Assembly (NCBI GenBank): GCA_002254335.1
Contig: NIVA01000231.1
Span: forward strand, 1-6,501
Origin: Bacteroidetes bacterium 4572_114
Lineage (GTDB): Bacteria; Bacteroidota; Bacteroidia; Bacteroidales; 4484-276
Direction of reading: 5' to 3'
Length of the DNA stretch: 6,501 nucleotides
Made by a program: the position numbers and the translations under genes
Notes under the pieces: generated by a model
The model's database searches: none
What the model was told of the DNA's origin: nothing
The model's input: only the letters and a program-made list of their open reading frames with translations
Part shown: positions 4,908 through 6,501 of the stretch, in pieces
Layout: every line of letters starts with the position of its first letter
Position numbering within the stretch: position 1 is the stretch's first letter

Positions 4908-5162
4908 TTAGCCCACTAAGCTGTCTTTCTTTTCCTGGTACAGCATGTAGGCTTTTTTTCCGCCATAGGCAGCTCCTAGCCCAACAAGTAATAACAATCC
5001 GCTGCCAATGGGCGCACCACCGCCAACGGGGGTATTTCCCGCACCGGGATCCTGGGCGCTACCGCCGCCGCCATTGTTTGGTGGTGGTGGTGTTTGTGCC
5101 GAGAGGGCACTTACCGCAAGGACGAACGCTGCAACTGCAATGAATTTTTTAAGTGTTTTCAT
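4908..5162 (-). CDS. Small secreted protein with PID/PEP-CTERM-like C-terminal tail
   Basis: An 84-residue protein. Residues 1-22 are a signal peptide (MKTLKKFIAVAAFVLA..., likely cut after ALSA before Gln23). A Pro/Gly-rich low-complexity stretch follows (TPPPPNNGGGGSAQDPG, 24-40), then PVGGGAPIGSG (45-55), a hydrophobic segment GLLLLVGLGAAYG (55-67) and a basic end beginning KKAY. This tripartite tail (short motif, transmembrane helix, Lys pair) is the layout of CTERM protein-sorting signals and closely recalls the small PID-CTERM proteins of Bacteroidota. The specific family name is from memory. The ATG at 5162 gives a textbook signal peptide. The gene lies 103 bases downstream of the T9SS cargo gene on the same strand and could be co-transcribed, but a clear promoter of its own was not found. 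Its role is unknown; processing at the cell envelope is inferred. Confidence 0.78.
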   Translation of the reverse strand: MKTLKKFIAVAAFVLAVSALSAQTPPPPNNGGGGSAQDPGAGNTPVGGGAPIGSGLLLLVGLGAAYGGKKAYMLYQEKKDSLVG

Positions 5163-5210
5163 ATATACTATATTTTAATTGTGTTTAAATTATATTAATT
5201 TGGGGGCTCA

Positions 5211-5248
5211 GGTTTCGGGCTAAAAGTGTAAGCCAAAAACCAGAAACC
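5211..5248 (-). terminator. Possible hairpin between the two leftward genes
   Basis: GGTTTC (5211-5216) pairs with GAAACC (5243-5248), with an inner GGCT/AGCC pair (5218-5221, 5231-5234), 18 bases after the stop of the T9SS cargo gene. The sequence beyond the stem on the minus strand is not a clean T tract, so termination is uncertain. Confidence 0.3.
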
Positions 5249-5265
5249 CCATTTTTAAAACCTTA

Positions 5266-6501
5266 TTAATTTATAAATACCTTATTGGAACTTACATTGT
5301 GACCGTCTTCGATGACAACAACGTAGATCCCGGTTTTGAAACCGGCCGGTATCTTAACAAAGTTGGCGTTGTCAACTTCCACCTCAACCATGATCCTGCC
5401 CATGATATCGTATATCTTCACAGTCCCGTTGTTGATAACCTTTTCGCTATTAACATAAACCACCTTGTCATTTGCATACACATTGTACAAACCTTCTGCT
5501 ATTTCGTTTGTCCCCAAAGTCTGCAAGTGCAGCTTAAAGCGTTTTTCGTCATCGGTAGTTGAATAATCAAACCCATAAGCCCCATCCTCAAAGTTGTGCA
5601 TGTAGTTTGTTTTGGTGTCCTCGAGGATAACCGACGAAATTCCGTCTATATCGGTCATGGCAATTGAATAAGTGCCATTTGCAGTATTTTGGAAACCAAG
5701 CTGAATTACTTCAGTTGCAGGGCGCACATGGGTCCTGTCGGCATTGGTTAAACTAAATGTTGCGGTTGATGCAGTGGCAATAAAGAACCCCTGTACCGGT
5801 GGCACATATTGTGAACCTGCCCCAGCTCCGGCGTTCCAGGAAACGTATGCCGTTTCATCCCAGTAATATATTGCGCCCCATGTAGCCGTAGGCCCATCAT
5901 CCAGGTTACTCCAATCAACAAACGAAGGATAAGGGTTGCCAACAAGGTTGAAGCCATCACCACCACTATTGGTAACACTAATGCCCTGGTTTCCGGTATT
6001 GAGCGTTCCACTAAAGGTAGTAGTACCGGTACTCCATAATGAAAAGCCTTTAACAGGTGTTAATGCAGTTGTTGCAACTGTAACATCTTCCCATTGTGTG
6101 TTAACTTCGTCCCATATTTGCAAATAATCGCCACTAAATAAACTAGCCTGTGCACCTGCAATTGGAGACGAAATATATTGCCATTCGCTTGCAGTAAACG
6201 AACGTTTTACATTTGCTGTTCCATTTACGGTTAAGTTGCTGTTGTCAAGTAACGAAGCACCCGATTCAATAGTAATATCATCGCATGAACCAGTGCCAAT
6301 AATTGTTGGGAAATTAGTTATTCCTGTGTAGGGTATTGTTACATCAGTTGTTGCCCCCGGGACACCGTTGTCCCAATTGGTTGCTGTGTTCCAATCATTA
6401 TCGGTTGTTCCTGCCCATGTTGATGTAGCAGGCCCTGCCGGTGTTTGCTGAATTGTTACATCATCAAAATAGCAGTTGTTGCCATATTCCGATTGAAATA
6501 G
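5266..6501 (-). CDS. Large secreted T9SS cargo protein, C-terminal 411 residues (5' partial)
   Basis: The frame is open from the right edge of the window to TAA at 5266-5268. The true start lies beyond base 6501; the TTG at 6121-6123 is internal. Residues here are numbered from the edge. NNCYFDDVTIQQ (8-19) looks like the last strand of a jelly-roll or lectin-type domain. TWAGTTDNDWNTATNWDNG (28-46) is the W-G-t-D-x-x-W-x-x-x-x-NW motif that often opens a beta-rich domain in Bacteroidota surface proteins. Then come WQYISSP (107-113), GNPYPS (188-193) and VPPVQGFF (233-240), motifs that recur just before T9SS tails. The last about 70 residues form a type A sorting domain: VKIYDIMGR (361-369), then GIYVVVI (391-397), then KVFIN at the end. 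The protein should cross the outer membrane by the type IX system and be released or surface-anchored after the tail is cleaved. Catalytic domains, if any, are outside the window. Confidence 0.9.
   Translation of the reverse strand, partial: LFQSEYGNNCYFDDVTIQQTPAGPATSTWAGTTDNDWNTATNWDNGVPGATTDVTIPYTGITNFPTIIGTGSCDDITIESGASLLDNSNLTVNGTANVKRSFTASEWQYISSPIAGAQASLFSGDYLQIWDEVNTQWEDVTVATTALTPVKGFSLWSTGTTTFSGTLNTGNQGISVTNSGGDGFNLVGNPYPSFVDWSNLDDGPTATWGAIYYWDETAYVSWNAGAGAGSQYVPPVQGFFIATASTATFSLTNADRTHVRPATEVIQLGFQNTANGTYSIAMTDIDGISSVILEDTKTNYMHNFEDGAYGFDYSTTDDEKRFKLHLQTLGTNEIAEGLYNVYANDKVVYVNSEKVINNGTVKIYDIMGRIMVEVEVDNANFVKIPAGFKTGIYVVVIEDGHNVSSNKVFIN

Noticed and set aside
4719..4919. Open frame with repeated SNPDYDLK units, starting at TTG
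   Set aside because: It exists because the 24-bp repeat is a multiple of three. It has no ATG, leader or family resemblance, and continues through the terminator hairpin of the opposite strand.
5299..5562. 87-codon + strand frame opposite the T9SS sorting domain
   Set aside because: It is the antisense shadow of a well-supported coding region, with no family features.
5266..6123. TTG at 6121-6123 as the start of the T9SS protein
   Set aside because: The frame remains open to the window edge, and the upstream codons encode typical secreted-domain motifs (TWAGTTDNDW, WQYISSP).

Overview
The window looks like chromosomal accessory DNA from a member of the Bacteroidota, probably a Bacteroidia lineage. 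Four things point there: a secreted protein ending in a type IX secretion (T9SS) C-terminal sorting domain; a small secreted protein with a Gly-rich, hydrophobic, Lys-Lys C-terminal tail of the PID/PEP-CTERM kind; a TTG-N20-TAnnTTTG promoter; and A-rich leaders without Shine-Dalgarno sequences. No rRNA, tRNA, CRISPR array, transposase or phage gene was seen.

Layout. Bases 1-153 hold a long inverted repeat and the leader of a 755-residue exported protein (154-2421, +). That protein has three repeated YY/W-rich modules, a tyrosine ladder, a GYxx repeat and an Arg/Gly-rich tail. A short gap with two near-perfect palindromes leads to a ten-helix EamA-type DMT transporter (2551-3501, +). Next comes a decayed toxin-antitoxin (TA) neighbourhood. 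It contains a promoter with an operator-like palindrome, a MITE-like element with 17-bp terminal inverted repeats lying at the predicted transcription start, an intact ParD-like antitoxin (3723-3941, +), and a wrecked RelE/ParE-type toxin (3948-about 4138, +). The tail of that remnant overlaps the convergent C-terminal end of an orphan HicB-like antitoxin (4096-4401, -), which carries an exact 30-bp tandem duplication.

Bases 4402-4907 are non-coding and repeat-rich: a structured segment (4562-4670), then a 23/24-bp tandem repeat array (4681-about 4813) built from the same hairpin found at 2487-2519, then a probable terminator for the leftward genes. The right end holds two minus-strand genes: the small CTERM-like protein (4908-5162) and the 3' 411 codons of a large T9SS cargo protein (5266-6501), whose start lies outside the window.

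How the genes relate. The window is not one pathway. Three genes are cell-surface or secreted proteins, one is an inner-membrane exporter-type carrier, and the centre is a scarred TA cluster with two antitoxins kept and no intact toxin. I see no convincing complete new defence or biosynthetic system. The strongest unusual signals are the toxin remnant and its junction with the HicB-like gene, the MITE-like insertion at the TA start site, and the hairpin family whose stems differ in paired positions.
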